DNA of 64,000 nt from DTPS01 sp049591295 (GTDB taxonomy: Bacteria > Acidobacteriota > UBA4820 > DSQY01), in contig JBAWEQ010000259.1 of the NCBI GenBank assembly GCA_049591295.1, positions 1 through 64,000 of the forward strand, in the 5' to 3' direction. The position numbers and the translations under genes are program-made. Under the pieces are notes generated by a model. The model ran no database searches, was not told the origin of the DNA, and saw nothing but the letters and a program-made list of their open reading frames with translations. Below are positions 53,445 to 62,021 of the stretch, piece by piece. Positions within the stretch are counted from its first letter, which is position 1. Every line of letters starts with the position of its first letter.

Positions 53445-53947
53445 GCTCCCTCCGCCGGATCCCATCGGGGTCCGGGCCTTGAGGTTAGCACAGTCGGTGT
53501 CATCAGCGATGGCCGCCGATCCTGCCGAGGGCCTCCTGGAAATGGGGAGAGCCCCTGTTCTCCACGTGGGTTCCGCCATCCAGGGCAGCCCTCCCTTCGT
53601 CCGTTCCGACCCATCCTCGATGGGTGTGCCGCTTCGGCACATCCGGGCCCCGATGCCCCGGCCGCTTTGGCACGGTTCATCCCTTCACATTTCACAATGA
53701 GCTGAAAAAACGTCATTTCCCCTCCTCGGGGGAACTGGCATGCGTGATGCATTCAAGAAAACCTTCGGTGCCGAGGACAACGTCCCAGGCGCCGAGAGGT
53801 TCGGCCCCTCCGAACCCAATCCCTCCCTCCCCTTCCACAGGCCCGCCCGCAAGGGCGGGCCGCCCCATTTCTAGGGGCGTGCCCCGTGCTTGAGGAAGAG
53901 ACTCGGCCCCGCTTTCGATCACCAGCCGCGCGCTGGGCCCGTGCTAG
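53445..53947. other. Intergenic region with hairpins
   Basis: No credible gene. Hairpins include TGTGCCG-CTT-CGGCACA (53626-53642), GGCCCGCCC-GCAA-GGGCGGGCC (53840-53861, perfect 9-bp stem with a GNRA-type loop) and GCCCC-ATTTCTA-GGGGC directly after it. They lie upstream of the leftward 53444 gene and before the REPIN-like repeat. Confidence 0.5.
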
Positions 53948-54138
53948 TGCGCTGTCTCTAAAATGGGTTGACCATTGAAGCATGTGAGAGACAGCACACG
54001 GAGGGGTGCTGGGAGGAAGCCTCCCCGCTCCTTCGGGGTAACAGCCCCCGCGGGCGGACGCCCTAGGGGCGGAGCCCCTTGGGAAGTGTTGTGTCCCAGG
54101 AAAAAGCCATGGTAAACACAATCCAGGGACACAACACT
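53948..54138 (+). repeat. REPIN-like dispersed repeat, copy B
   Basis: A 191-base element about 80% identical to copy A at 15866-16057 in the same orientation. It keeps both terminal hairpins (TGCGCTGTCTCT/AGAGACAGCACA and AGTGTTGTGTCCC/GGGACACAACACT) and the GACAGCACACGGAGGGGTGC and CGCCCTAGGGGCGGAG blocks, while hairpin loops have diverged. Divergence in loops but conservation in stems suggests structure is maintained. Confidence 0.75.
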
Positions 54139-54163
54139 AGCATGGAAGGCCGAGGAGCGAAGC

Positions 54164-54526
54164 ATGGATGATCTGCACGTGAGGGCCGTCACGGCCGATG
54201 AACAGGAACGGTTGGTCAGCTGCCTGCTCTGCGGAGAACTCTTCGAGGCCGGCTCCGAGGCCGCCGTGCTCTACGATGGCGATGAGCCGATGGGTGAACT
54301 CTGCCCCGCCTGCCTCCGGTCAGGCCCGAGAGAGGCGGCCCTGCGCGCACGCGAGTATGCCGCACAGCTCCACGCCATGGCCGAAGGCTACCTCGGATTG
54401 GCGGAGCAGGTGGAGTCTTTGGACGGATGGATGAACCGCCGTGGCGAAGCCCCTGGCCGGCTCTCGTCCGTTGAGACCGAGAAACATCCCCCTCCCAACG
54501 ATCCCCGACGTTACAAACCGGTCTAG
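54164..54526 (+). CDS. Small hypothetical protein with a CxxC zinc-finger-like pair
   Basis: A 120-residue soluble protein of no recognised family. CLLCGEL near residue 20 and CPAC near 48 could form a zinc site; the middle is helical (about 55-95) and the C-terminus polar. It begins 26 bases after repeat copy B and is convergent with the radical SAM gene. No clear ribosome-binding site beyond GAGCGAAGC. Possibly a real small gene; confidence moderate. Confidence 0.45.
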   Translation: MDDLHVRAVTADEQERLVSCLLCGELFEAGSEAAVLYDGDEPMGELCPACLRSGPREAALRAREYAAQLHAMAEGYLGLAEQVESLDGWMNRRGEAPGRLSSVETEKHPPPNDPRRYKPV

Positions 54527-54595
54527 GAGGGCCTGGCCGGGTGACGGGTCCCTCTTCCTGGCCCCCTTCTCCCCGCCTTACTCCCCGCCACGTCT

Positions 54596-54688
54596 TGCGG
54601 CGGCTCCGCTATCTCCCTCACCCCCCGCTGGCCACCTCCCGGCAGATCAGCTTCTGGTGCGCCGCCTCCAGCGGACACCCGCCGCCGC
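54596..54688. repeat. Partial duplicate of the radical SAM gene 3' end (copy 1)
   Basis: About 93 bases that repeat, at roughly 85% identity, positions 54835-54922, i.e. the last ~23 codons, stop and downstream flank of the radical SAM gene. On the minus strand it still reads GGGCPLEAAHQKLICREVAS followed by GG and a stop. The intervening 54689-54834 is GC-rich, without a gene. The rest of 54527-54595 also shows nothing. Confidence 0.75.
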
Positions 54689-54853
54689 GTCGCGCAAGCG
54701 CTCCCCAAGGAGGGCCTCGGCCGGCCCTCCTCGGCGCTCCCCCGGCCTTCGCCGGGCTCGCTGCTCCTCTCTGCTCTTGCGCGGGTTGCCCTCTGCGCGG
54801 GGGAACCTCTCCGTTCCCCCGCTCCCCCTCGCCCTGCGGCGGCTCCCTTCCCC

Positions 54854-56200
54854 TCACCCCCCGCTGGCCACTTCCCGGCAATAGAGCTTCTGATGGGCCG
54901 CCTCCAGCGGACACCCGCCGCCGCAGAGGCTGAGGTGCTCACAGGCCTCGCACTCGGGCAGGGGCTTCTGGGGCTGACGGAGCTTGAGGCAGAGGGGGTG
55001 GTTCCAGATGGACTCCCACGAATCGGTCAGAAGGTTGCCTACGCCTTCGTAATAGGATTGGCAGGGGATGACCGTTCCGTCCGGCTCCACCGCCATGCTC
55101 AGCCTCGCCGCCGTGCACTGCTTGACGCCGAGCGCCATCTCCACGGGGTTCAACTCGCAGTACCGCGTCGGGGTGTACCAGACGAAGCGGAGCCGCTTTT
55201 CGCGGGCCTGACGGGCCAGCGTTTCCAGAACGGGTGCGACCTCCCGCGAGGTGAGGTCGATGCCCGAGCTCTTGCCCTTGCCCGAGTAGATCATCCCGTT
55301 GACGGCAAAGGTGCCGAGACCTTCGGCGGCCACCAGATCCACGAGGTTCTCGATGCCGGGCAGGTTGACCCGCGTGAGCGTGGTGTTGGTCAGGGTGAAG
55401 AGGCCCGAAGCCTTGGACTGGCGGAGCCCGGCCAGGGTCTCCTCGAAGGAGTCGGATCGGGTCAGGGCGTTGTGGAGGCTCGGATCGGCCGACTCCAGGG
55501 TGATCTGGACGTGATCCAGACCGGCCTCCCGAAGCGCCCCCGTGTAGGCGGCGTCCCGCAGGCGCCGCCCGTTGGTGTTGAGGCCCGTGACCAGCCCAAG
55601 CTCTCCGGCGTAGGCCACCAGCGCGGGCAGGTCGTCGCGGAGCGTGGGCTCGCCTCCCGTGAAGACCACGTGCGGTATGCCCGCCGACTCGCAGGCGTCC
55701 AGCACCCGCCTCCAACCAGCCGTGTCTAGCTCGGAGACCTGCCTGGATTCCTGGTTGTAGCAGTGGCTGCACCGGTTCTGGCAACGGTAGGTGAGGGCCA
55801 GGTCCATGCGCAGCGGGGCGCTCATGGCGGTTGAGAAGGGCTCGATGAGCTCGATCCCCAGGTCCGACAGGGGACAGACCTGGTCCGTGGCGGAGAGCCT
55901 ACGCACCGCCTGGAGGATGCGCGAGAGGTCCGGTTCCAGCACCGCGCGCTTTACGCGATAGCGCCGGGCCATGAGATCCACCGTCTCGGCCTCGCTCAAT
56001 CCGTCCACCAGGTGCTTCACCATCTCCGCCGCGGTGGGGTTCAGGTGGAGGATGCGGCTGGCGTCGAGGGTAAGGACTCCGGCTCCCGAGGGCTCGACCC
56101 GGAGGTGGATCCGGTGGGTGGTCCCCTCCACGATGAGGGTCCCCGGGTAGAGTCCCACCTTGACCCGCTCGGGTCTCCTGAAGAGGTCTCTCAGCCCCAT
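54854..56200 (-). CDS. Radical SAM/SPASM peptide-modifying enzyme with PqqD-like domain
   Basis: A 448-residue enzyme. An N-terminal PqqD-like peptide-recognition domain spans about 30-105 (VLTLDASRILHLNPTAAEMV). The radical SAM core begins at Cys140-x3-Cys144-x2-Cys147 (YRCQNRCSHCYN) with TGGEPTLRDD at 181-190. A C-terminal SPASM domain binds auxiliary clusters, with cysteines at 417, 420, 426, 430 and 441 (CEACEHLSLCGGGCP) and earlier KQCTAA and IPCQSYY. This architecture is that of RiPP maturases. GGGAGGATGCC precedes the ATG. It lies 61 bases after the gene for the Cys-Ala-tailed membrane protein, its likely substrate. Confidence 0.93.
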   Translation of the reverse strand: MGLRDLFRRPERVKVGLYPGTLIVEGTTHRIHLRVEPSGAGVLTLDASRILHLNPTAAEMVKHLVDGLSEAETVDLMARRYRVKRAVLEPDLSRILQAVRRLSATDQVCPLSDLGIELIEPFSTAMSAPLRMDLALTYRCQNRCSHCYNQESRQVSELDTAGWRRVLDACESAGIPHVVFTGGEPTLRDDLPALVAYAGELGLVTGLNTNGRRLRDAAYTGALREAGLDHVQITLESADPSLHNALTRSDSFEETLAGLRQSKASGLFTLTNTTLTRVNLPGIENLVDLVAAEGLGTFAVNGMIYSGKGKSSGIDLTSREVAPVLETLARQAREKRLRFVWYTPTRYCELNPVEMALGVKQCTAARLSMAVEPDGTVIPCQSYYEGVGNLLTDSWESIWNHPLCLKLRQPQKPLPECEACEHLSLCGGGCPLEAAHQKLYCREVASGG

Positions 56201-56261
56201 GGCATCCTCCCTTTGCCCTCACTCCTGCGCACCAGGTCGAGCCTATTTCCCTTCGGGCCGT

Positions 56262-57800
56262 TCATCTTCCGCCTCCCGCGCAGGCGCAGGCGCAGCCAGC
56301 GCAAGCGCAAGCACAGGCGCAGCCTCCTCCCGAGGCGTGGCCCGAAGACTGCGGCACGGGATTCGTCTGCTGGGTGACCTTGGTGGCGAGGCCGGGGACG
56401 CTGTTCACCAGGTCGTGGGCGAACCCCTCCAGCCCCGTCACGACGGTGTTGGCCGCCGCCACGGGGCTCGGAGCGGGCACTCCTCCCCCCGCCGTTCCGG
56501 CCGTATGGCCGGTGTATAAGGGCACCCACCAGACGGGGAGCGGCATGGGGTTGTTCCCGAAACGCTGCGCGGCCTGCTGGCCGAACTCCTTGTCCAGGAG
56601 CATCCATTCGAAGGCCTGGGCGTAGTCCTGGCTCCCCACCTGCTCCCACGCCTTCCTCATGATCTCGCGGTAGTAGAGGACGCTCTTCTTCCGGCTGAAG
56701 CCCTTCATCTTCTCCTGGACCCGCTTGATGAGGTCCGTCAGGACCGCCACCGCCTCCTTCTCGCTGATTCGGCCGTCGTCCTGAACGGCCTTGGCGAAGG
56801 CCTGCTCGTAGTCCGCGGCCGGGGCCTCCCCCGGTACCAGCTCCAGCTTCAGCGGCGCTCGTCCCACCACCTTCAGGAGGTTCTTCCGTATCATGCCGAA
56901 GAGGAGGAGGGCCATCACCTTGTCCACGGGCTCCTCCATGAGGACGGCTACCTCGGGCACCGTCAGCCCCCTCCGCACCTCCACTCCCTCCATCCCGATG
57001 CTGGGCGGCAGGTATTTGAGGCGCCGACGCCGCGACTGGACGATCACCAGGATGAAGAGGCCGAAGAAACCAGCCATGAAGACGCAGGGCAAGGCACCGA
57101 GGATGAGCTGCCCCAGGGCTGCCGCCATCCTGGCGGCCGGCCCCGGCCCCTTCGGAACGGCAGCCAGCCGCTCCATGACCTTGGCCGGGAACGACGCCCC
57201 GAAGGTGACCTGGCGGGAGGGAGAGGCGTTCGGCATGTCCCACGTGTAGATGACCCGGCCTTGCTCCACCCGGGCCGAAGTGAAAGGCGTACCGTGGTAG
57301 CGGGGGTCGTCGGGCCCCACGCCCTCGGGGAAAACGAAGCTGCAGACCAGGAGAGTGGTCCCCGAGGTGTACTGGGAGCCGTACCAGGTGGGACTGAATT
57401 CCAGGCTGGCGTAGGAGGAGTCCTTGCTGTCGGGGAACACCCTGTTCCTGGCCACGGCCGAGAGGTGCAGCGTTCCCTCGGAGCCTGCGGGAATGGCCCT
57501 CTCGCCCAGATGGACCTCCACCCCATACTGGAGGTAGGAAGAGGGCCGGATATCCGTCAGGGCCGCCCCATCCAGGTCGGCCTTCACCCCCTTCAGATCG
57601 TACTGGCCGTCGGGGAGGCCCACGTCGATGACGTCGATCGGCTGTCCCTGGTTCCGGAAGGTGATGGCGTACCGAATGGTGATGGAGGCGTCGCGATTCA
57701 CCTCGACGACGCTGCGGTTCTGCGGTACCTCGAACCGGTAATCGGCCAGGACAGCGAGGCCCACCGCCAGGGCCACCAGGGCAACGAACAGTCTCTTCAT
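56262..57800 (-). CDS. DUF2207-like membrane protein with Cys-Ala repeat C-terminal tail
   Basis: A 512-residue protein from the ATG at 57800 (GGAGGGGGAAAAGG upstream). A signal peptide (1-19) leads into a beta-rich extracytoplasmic domain (to about 215), a single membrane helix (about 237-257) and a cytoplasmic part with a winged-helix-like segment (RGLTVPEVAVLMEEPVDK). The last 22 residues are GGG-(CA)4-G-(CA)3-GGGR, seven cysteines alternating with alanine. Codons vary (TGC/TGT, GCC/GCT/GCG), so it is not a simple DNA slippage repeat. The tail should face the cytoplasm, where the radical SAM enzyme encoded next can reach it. A low-complexity Cys/Gly tail of this kind suggests a post-translational modification target. 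Confidence 0.8.
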   Translation of the reverse strand: MKRLFVALVALAVGLAVLADYRFEVPQNRSVVEVNRDASITIRYAITFRNQGQPIDVIDVGLPDGQYDLKGVKADLDGAALTDIRPSSYLQYGVEVHLGERAIPAGSEGTLHLSAVARNRVFPDSKDSSYASLEFSPTWYGSQYTSGTTLLVCSFVFPEGVGPDDPRYHGTPFTSARVEQGRVIYTWDMPNASPSRQVTFGASFPAKVMERLAAVPKGPGPAARMAAALGQLILGALPCVFMAGFFGLFILVIVQSRRRRLKYLPPSIGMEGVEVRRGLTVPEVAVLMEEPVDKVMALLLFGMIRKNLLKVVGRAPLKLELVPGEAPAADYEQAFAKAVQDDGRISEKEAVAVLTDLIKRVQEKMKGFSRKKSVLYYREIMRKAWEQVGSQDYAQAFEWMLLDKEFGQQAAQRFGNNPMPLPVWWVPLYTGHTAGTAGGGVPAPSPVAAANTVVTGLEGFAHDLVNSVPGLATKVTQQTNPVPQSSGHASGGGCACACACAGCACACAGGGR

Positions 57801-58037
57801 GACCTTTTCCCCCTCCGAAGCGGTCGGCCTTCGCCGCACCTTCCCGGTACCCTCAGCGGCGGGGCGCCGCTTTGCGAGTCATCCCCGTCGCTCTCCCTCC
57901 AAGAGAAGCCCTTCCGACGGGTCGCGGGTTCTATGTACTCCGCGCTACCGCCCATACTGCCCAACCGGCACCACCCGATCGCTCCGGGGACCGCCTTCGA
58001 GGAAACCCTCGAGATGGTGATGTCGGCTTCGCCGCGA

Positions 58038-58487
58038 TCACCACTTGGGCTCCTCTTGGATCAGGAAGGAGCCTTTGCAGTAGGGACAGGTGAGGGTGAG
58101 CGTCCCCTCGGGATTCAGGCGCGCCGTGGAGGCATCCACCTGGCCGCCGCAGTGCGGGCAGTTGAGCGCCTTGAGATTGATCTCTCCCGGCGGCTCCTGC
58201 CCCCGGGCCACGCCGCCGGAGAGATCCCCCGGCTGGCCGGTGCTCCGCGAGGCGTTGCGGGCGAGGACCACGGCCAGGGCCGCCAGCAGCAGGCCTCCCA
58301 GCAGGAGGATCCCGCCGATCGCCGCCCTGGGAAGGCTCTTGCCCTGCGCCACCGCGTCGGGGTGAAAGGCCGAGAGGACGAAGATCGTCCCCAGGAAGAG
58401 CAGGGGCAGGCACAGCACCACCGCCAACAGGACCAGCAGCCAGATCAGGGCGGGGAATGTCGTCGAACCTCGGCTCATGTGCCTCAT
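58038..58487 (-). CDS. Membrane protein with C-terminal zinc ribbon
   Basis: A 149-residue protein with two membrane helices (about 11-38 and 52-74) and a C-terminal cytoplasmic zinc ribbon CPHCGG...CPYCKG (about 108-140). No known family recognised. The start overlaps the phosphatase stop by ATGA, so they are coupled. It lies 237 bases upstream of the Cys-Ala-tail gene on the same strand; the gap holds no gene. A role with that locus is possible. Confidence 0.7.
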   Translation of the reverse strand: MRHMSRGSTTFPALIWLLVLLAVVLCLPLLFLGTIFVLSAFHPDAVAQGKSLPRAAIGGILLLGGLLLAALAVVLARNASRSTGQPGDLSGGVARGQEPPGEINLKALNCPHCGGQVDASTARLNPEGTLTLTCPYCKGSFLIQEEPKW

Positions 58488-59161
58488 TGTAGGCTTCCGG
58501 GGCCCGGTTGGGGGAGTTGGGGTCCGGCAGGAATCATCGGATCGGGCATTTCCCGCACCTCCCCGCGCAGCCTGGCCCTATCCAGCCCCGCTACGTAACG
58601 CCTGAGGTTCAAAAAGACCGGGTGGAAGCCGAAGTTCGGCAACTCCGCTTCCGCCAGTGCCGGATCCCAATCCTGAACCACCACGCGGTAGGCCGCGACC
58701 ATGACGCCGGTGCGGTCGGAACCGTGCTGGCAGTGCACGAAGACCGGCTGGCAGGCCGCGTCGGTGGCCAGCTTCAGGAAGAGGACCACGGGGGCATCAT
58801 TTATGCGCCAGGCGTCGCAGGGAATCTCCACGTACCGAATGCCTAGGTCCGCCAGAAGCGGGGCATCGCTGTGGTGGTCCCGAAGGTTGATGACCGTTCG
58901 CACACCCATGGCTTTCAGGCTTTCGAACCCTTCCCGCGTGGGCTGGGCGCCCCGATAGAGGCCGTCGGACACCCGGGCGAAGTTGGGTAGGCCGGAGAGA
59001 TCTCCTCGCGGCACGGCCAGGCCGCCGAGGTAGGAGGGGGTCGCTTTCAGCGAACGGGCTCCTGCTGCGGCGAGCAACAGGCAGAGCACCGCCGCACCCG
59101 CCGCCAGGACGGGAAGCGAGGTTCCTGGCCCGTTCCCCTTTGCGCGTGGGTCTTCCCTCAT
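58484..59161 (-). CDS. Dual-specificity-type tyrosine phosphatase, membrane-anchored
   Basis: A 225-residue protein with an N-terminal hydrophobic anchor (about 14-35) and a DSP/PTP domain. The P-loop VHCQHGSDRTG (CX5R, catalytic Cys near 142) and an upstream general acid region (YVEIPCDAWRINDAP) are present. The GGGAGGCGCTGCC site supports the start. Substrate may be a phosphoprotein, phosphoinositide or phosphosugar; the domain probably faces the periplasm. It lies 13 bases after the YeiH-type gene. Confidence 0.85.
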   Translation of the reverse strand: MREDPRAKGNGPGTSLPVLAAGAAVLCLLLAAAGARSLKATPSYLGGLAVPRGDLSGLPNFARVSDGLYRGAQPTREGFESLKAMGVRTVINLRDHHSDAPLLADLGIRYVEIPCDAWRINDAPVVLFLKLATDAACQPVFVHCQHGSDRTGVMVAAYRVVVQDWDPALAEAELPNFGFHPVFLNLRRYVAGLDRARLRGEVREMPDPMIPAGPQLPQPGPGSLQ

Positions 59162-59174
59162 GGCAGCGCCTCCC

Positions 59175-60746
59175 TCAGAGCTTGGACCAGAAGCGCCCGA
59201 ACACCACGGTGGTCAGGATGAAGCCCAGCGGCACGTTGACGAGCACGCCGATGGTGAAGGCCCAGAACGGCTTGAGGCCGAAGGTCGCCAGGTCTCGGAA
59301 GCGCGTAGAGAGGCCGATGCAGAGGAAGCACAGCACGAAGGCCCAGGAGCGCAACTTCTTGATGGGGGCGATCACCTTGGGCGTGAGAACGCTCTCGAAC
59401 CAGTTGCTCGAACGGGCCAGCGCGGCGATGGCCCAGCGCTGGTCCTGGGTTGTGGCCGCCTCCTCCAGAAGCCGCTGCTCTTCGCGGGTCATGGTCCCCG
59501 AAAAGCCAAGCTCCCCCTTCACGGCGTCAATCGTGAACTTGCCGGCCAGCGAGGGCGGCACTGCGAAGGAGGAGAAGTCCGCCTGGTGGGCCGCGCCCTG
59601 AAATCGCCCCTCCATCCTCGCCGCCCCTCCATGGCCGGTCGGAGGACGGCCCGCGACCAGGCTCATGACCACCGACGCCAGGAGAAATCCGATCACGAAC
59701 TTCGGGAAGCGTTCCCAAACGATGCCTGCTCCCACCCGCCCCTTGGCCCCACCGCCGTCCTCCCAGAAAACCACCGACACCACGGAGAGGATGAGGCACC
59801 AGATCCCGATCCAGATGTCCCGGCCGATGACCTTCATCAGCGTGAAAGCGTTGATGGGGGCATCACCGAAGCGGGTGGCCAGCTCGGCCACTACCGCGAA
59901 TCCGGCGGCGTCGGCGAACTCCGAGTTGCCCACCCAGGCCCCCGCCTCCCCCGGCGAGATGGGGTTGGGAACGGTGTGCTTCAGGATGATGGTGAGGGCG
60001 AAGATCATGACGATGGCCCAGACGGTCACCACGGCGATGGCGATGGAGATGTGGTCCTTCTTGGCCTTCACGGCCCCGCCTACGGCGATGGAGGCGGAGA
60101 CACCGCAGACGGCCCCTGCTGCTCCCAGCACGGCTCCGAATTTGGGCTCCAGTTTGAAGAGCCGGGTCGCGGCCAGGTAGATCGTCAGCCACGTTGTAAC
60201 GGAGACGATGGTGGCCTGCAGGAAGGCCACGGGACCCGCCGAGAAGACGAGGGTAAGGGGAAGGGTTGCGCCGAGAAGCACGATGCCCGTCTTGATGTAG
60301 TACTCGGTGCAGAGGCACTCCTTGCACCACTCGGGAATGCCCAGCGTATTGGAGATGACCAGCCCCGCGATGAGGGCGAGGAGAGGGGCCTCCACGTTGA
60401 ACTCCTCCATCACCTTCCAGCCCGCCGCGTAGAAGATCACCAGGGAGCCGACGAAGAGAAGGGCGAAACCCGGGACGAACCTCCTGGGGGAGTGGCCCAT
60501 GATGGCCATGGATAGGGAGAAGACCACTCCGAAGAGCAGGAAGATGGCCAGGTAACCGGCGGCGTGTTGCGCCAGATCCTGGGGGACGGCCGAAAGGTGT
60601 GTCCACTTGGGAGGCGTCACCGCCCACCCTTGGATGGACCCCCCGGACCAGAAGGCGGCGAGGGCGAAGAGAACCAGCCCCATGCCAAACCATACGGACC
60701 ACCAGTCCTCGGTCTTCCACAGTTTCTCGATCCCGCCGGGCGCCAT
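59175..60746 (-). CDS. YeiH/UPF0324-type putative sulfate exporter, extended
   Basis: A 523-residue polytopic protein of the YeiH (PSE) family, with the LLGATLPLTLVFSAGP and LGAAGAVCGVSASIAVGGAV motifs and the C-terminal IKKLRSWAFVLCFLCIGLSTRFRDL. YeiH proteins are usually near 340 residues; this one has an N-terminal pair of extra helices and a hydrophilic insertion of about 80 residues (390-470). It has a strong GGGAGGGGATC. Substrate (sulfate or sulfonate) is inferred from family only. Confidence 0.82.
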   Translation of the reverse strand: MAPGGIEKLWKTEDWWSVWFGMGLVLFALAAFWSGGSIQGWAVTPPKWTHLSAVPQDLAQHAAGYLAIFLLFGVVFSLSMAIMGHSPRRFVPGFALLFVGSLVIFYAAGWKVMEEFNVEAPLLALIAGLVISNTLGIPEWCKECLCTEYYIKTGIVLLGATLPLTLVFSAGPVAFLQATIVSVTTWLTIYLAATRLFKLEPKFGAVLGAAGAVCGVSASIAVGGAVKAKKDHISIAIAVVTVWAIVMIFALTIILKHTVPNPISPGEAGAWVGNSEFADAAGFAVVAELATRFGDAPINAFTLMKVIGRDIWIGIWCLILSVVSVVFWEDGGGAKGRVGAGIVWERFPKFVIGFLLASVVMSLVAGRPPTGHGGAARMEGRFQGAAHQADFSSFAVPPSLAGKFTIDAVKGELGFSGTMTREEQRLLEEAATTQDQRWAIAALARSSNWFESVLTPKVIAPIKKLRSWAFVLCFLCIGLSTRFRDLATFGLKPFWAFTIGVLVNVPLGFILTTVVFGRFWSKL

Positions 60747-61025
60747 GATCCCCTCCCCTCAGCCGGCGGTCCCGCTCCGCGGAGCTGTTCGGCCCTCGCT
60801 CCCGCGGCCCCCGGACAACGCGCCGGTCCTGTCATCGAAGATCCCACCGAAGTGTAGCACGGAGGTGACCTCTCCCCACACCGGACGGCCCATCGAGCCT
60901 CGCACCGGCCAATACCCCATGAAGAGACGATCGGCCAACCTTCGCTCCAGTGTGGACCGCTCTTCGTAAGCCGGGAATATACTTCAAGTCGAAACGATTT
61001 AATGTGATCTTACGACGAGGTGATC
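60747..61025. other. Divergent intergenic region (YeiH-type / MarR)
   Basis: Divergent promoter region of 279 bases with no gene. An AT-richer stretch around 60970-61015 (ATACTTCAAG, GATTTAATGTGAT) before the MarR start is the likely promoter/operator area; no clear palindrome could be fixed. Confidence 0.35.
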
Positions 61026-61508
61026 ATGCCAACCCGCTACCGGGGCACGGAAGAGGAAGAGAGAGCGCTGAACGCCTTCATCACGCTCATGCGGGCCGGG
61101 GAGTCGCTCTCCGCCCGTCTGACCCGCGATCTGGCGGGCAAGGGTCTGACCATGACTCAGTTCGGGGCTCTTGAGGCCCTGCTCCATCTGGGCCCGCTCT
61201 GCCAGCGTGATCTGGGGAGCAAGCTGCTCAGGAGCGGCGGCAACATCACCCTCGTCGTGGACAACCTGGAGAAGCAGGGCTTGGTCCGCCGCGATCGGGA
61301 CGGATCGGACCGCCGCTACGTCACGGTGAGCCTCACGTTCGAGGGCCGGCGCCTCATCGAGCGCGTCTTCAGGGAGCACCTGACACTCATCGTAGGCGAG
61401 ATGGCCGTTCTCTCACCGCGAGAACAGGAGAATCTGCGCAGGCTCTGTCGTTCCCTCGGCCTGGGCGTGAAACAGCACAAGGGGGGCACCGAGCCCCCAA
61501 AGGAGTGA
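61026..61508 (+). CDS. MarR-family transcription regulator
   Basis: A 160-residue winged-helix repressor from ATG 61026 (GAGGTGATC upstream; GTG at 61020 is an alternative). Features are TMTQFGALEALLHLGPLCQRDLG, SGGNITLVVDNLEKQGLVRR and the wing DRDGSDRRYVTVSLT. Many MarR proteins of this type respond to quinones or oxidants. It is first gene of a block with DoxX, WrbA, VOC and pirin proteins. Confidence 0.93.
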   Translation: MPTRYRGTEEEERALNAFITLMRAGESLSARLTRDLAGKGLTMTQFGALEALLHLGPLCQRDLGSKLLRSGGNITLVVDNLEKQGLVRRDRDGSDRRYVTVSLTFEGRRLIERVFREHLTLIVGEMAVLSPREQENLRRLCRSLGLGVKQHKGGTEPPKE

Positions 61509-61511
61509 AAC

Positions 61512-61925
61512 ATGGATCGGTCATTGGAACGCTACGCCCCTCTGATCGGAAGGATCTTGCTCTCCGTCATCTTCTTGTTCTCGGCCTTTGGCAAGGTCAC
61601 CCACTTCTCGGGTATGGAGCAGTTCATGGCCTCCAAGGGCATGCCGGCGGTGCCGGTGCTGCTCGTGCTGGCCCTGCTCACGGAGGCGCTGGGAGGGCTC
61701 TCTCTCCTGTTGGGATTCAAGGCCAGGTGGGGAGCGCTTCTGCTCTTCTTGTTCCTCATTCCGACCACGCTGATCTTCCATGACTTCTGGGCCCTCACGG
61801 GAGCCATGCGGCAGGACATGCAGATCCACTTCCTCAAGAACCTTGCCATCATGGGCGGCCTCTTGATGGTCGCCGCCAACGGCCCCGGGGCCTTCAGCCT
61901 GGACAAGCCGGCCAAGGGTCGCTGA
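61512..61925 (+). CDS. DoxX-family membrane protein
   Basis: A 137-residue four-helix inner-membrane protein (helices near 12-28, 48-68, 73-92 and 103-122) of the DoxX family, with SAFGKVTHFSGMEQFMASKGMP in the first loop. It begins 3 bases after marR with AAAGGAGTGAAAC upstream. Role in thiol/oxidative stress at the membrane is known only by family. Confidence 0.9.
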   Translation: MDRSLERYAPLIGRILLSVIFLFSAFGKVTHFSGMEQFMASKGMPAVPVLLVLALLTEALGGLSLLLGFKARWGALLLFLFLIPTTLIFHDFWALTGAMRQDMQIHFLKNLAIMGGLLMVAANGPGAFSLDKPAKGR

Positions 61926-62021
61926 GCACCCCATGAACTTCTGGGCAGGCGTGATGAACAGGGCCCTCTCGCCTGCCTTATTCGCTGTTCCCCTGGCCCT
62001 ATCCAGAAAAGGAGTCATTCC

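Noticed and set aside
53624..53893. 89-codon plus-strand frame in the gap
   Set aside because: Pro/Arg/Ser-rich, crosses perfect hairpins and lacks a ribosome-binding site.
56265..56331. Cys-Ala tail as simple DNA slippage repeat
   Set aside because: Codons vary (TGC/TGT, GCC/GCT/GCG) and the repeat is broken by GGC, so a pure microsatellite is unlikely.
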